Under the pieces are notes generated by a model that saw only the letters and a program-made list of their open reading frames with translations, searched no databases and was not told where the DNA came from. From positions 124,001 through 188,000 of the forward strand of contig CBDDAC010000014.1 of the NCBI GenBank assembly GCA_965224765.1: a stretch of DNA of 64,000 nt, written 5' to 3'. This document shows positions 63,731 to 64,000 of the stretch, in pieces. Source of the stretch: CAZDBA01 sp965224765. GTDB lineage: Bacteria; Planctomycetota; Planctomycetia; Pirellulales; Pirellulaceae. The first letter of the stretch is position 1. The number at the start of each line of letters is the position of its first letter. The translations under genes were made by a program, and so were the position numbers.

Positions 63731-64000
63731 TTCTCTTTACCGGTGACTCCAGAGAATAAAAGTTTGAATACAATTCAAACGGAAGCAAAAATGCTTCTAC
63801 CTCTAATAAGAGTCGACCATTTCGAATTGTTCAAGCTGAAAATTTACGACAGTTTGATCGGGAATTCCGATTTTTGTGAACCGAAAGCGTCCTTTAATTG
63901 TCGAAATCAATTGAATCGGAACACTAGACACCTGGCAAAGTGGAAGCGGTTGCCTCAGCCTGCCTCTAAGGGGAGTCAGGATAACCTTGGCGAACCCCTC
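63731..64000. other. Right-edge sequence, no gene seen
   Basis: About 270 bases upstream of the receiver gene. It is AT-rich at first and should hold that gene's promoter. No protein-like frame or RNA recognised. Confidence 0.4.

Noticed and set aside
1..64000. tRNA or rRNA genes
   Set aside because: A GGTTCGAATC-like arm occurs only inside coding sequence (near 60304), without a cloverleaf or CCA context; no rRNA motifs seen.

Overview
The window looks like part of a planctomycete chromosome, most likely Pirellulales. Evidence: intermediate GC; many Planctomycetota-type families (giant FG-GAP/UnbV lipoprotein, divergent DnaA, secretin with adjacent lipoprotein); bacterial tetrahydromethanopterin (H4MPT) cofactor genes; and dense palindromic intergenic repeats. 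I saw no tRNA, rRNA or CRISPR array. LAYOUT. 0-3 kb: a partial methyltransferase, then a tightly overlapping trio (OleB-type hydrolase, CitG-like protein, PTPS/QueD-like protein). 3-15 kb: a decayed accessory region. It holds a secreted RHS-repeat gene with two frameshifts, cut by an IS3-family element that is itself split by a group II intron sitting at the transposase frameshift site. Three copies of a 172-bp inverted-repeat element follow, with orphan C-terminal fragments between them, one of them caspase-like. 15-26 kb: two GT4 glycosyltransferases, an MsbA-like ABC exporter, dnaA, and a THUMP-like methyltransferase. 25.5-31.4 kb: a repeat-rich zone with a 348-bp perfect direct repeat flanking an IS end, and a complete IS1182-like element inserted exactly in the loop of a palindromic repeat. 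31-39 kb: an amidohydrolase broken by the same repeat family, a NatAB-type transporter whose permease is fused to a CPBP protease, an AAA ATPase, and a glycosylasparaginase. 39.3-45 kb: a six-gene overlapping operon on the minus strand (DHPS-like DUF6513, pabB, pabA, DUF447, beta-RFAP synthase, pdxJ). 45-64 kb: an M20 peptidase, a 1385-residue FG-GAP/UnbV/TPR lipoprotein, a secretin with a lipoprotein and a solitary FliG-like protein, a class-I amidotransferase homologue lacking its catalytic Cys, an OleA-like thiolase, an HMA-MauE fusion, a metallophosphoesterase and a GAF/receiver protein. HOW IT FITS TOGETHER. The strongest metabolic theme is H4MPT biosynthesis: PabA/PabB make p-aminobenzoate, which beta-RFAP synthase consumes, and the DHPS-like protein, DUF447, PTPS and CitG-like proteins are its usual companions. 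OleA and OleB, the first and last protein-level steps of head-to-head long-chain olefin synthesis, lie at opposite ends of the window with no OleC or OleD visible. The strongest genome-dynamics theme is interplay between palindromic repeats and insertion sequences: one IS uses the repeat loop as target, a relict IS end sits at the same loop position, and repeat copies have entered a coding sequence. Three probable single-base indels (two in the RHS gene, one in the receiver protein) are either real decay or assembly errors in short homopolymers.
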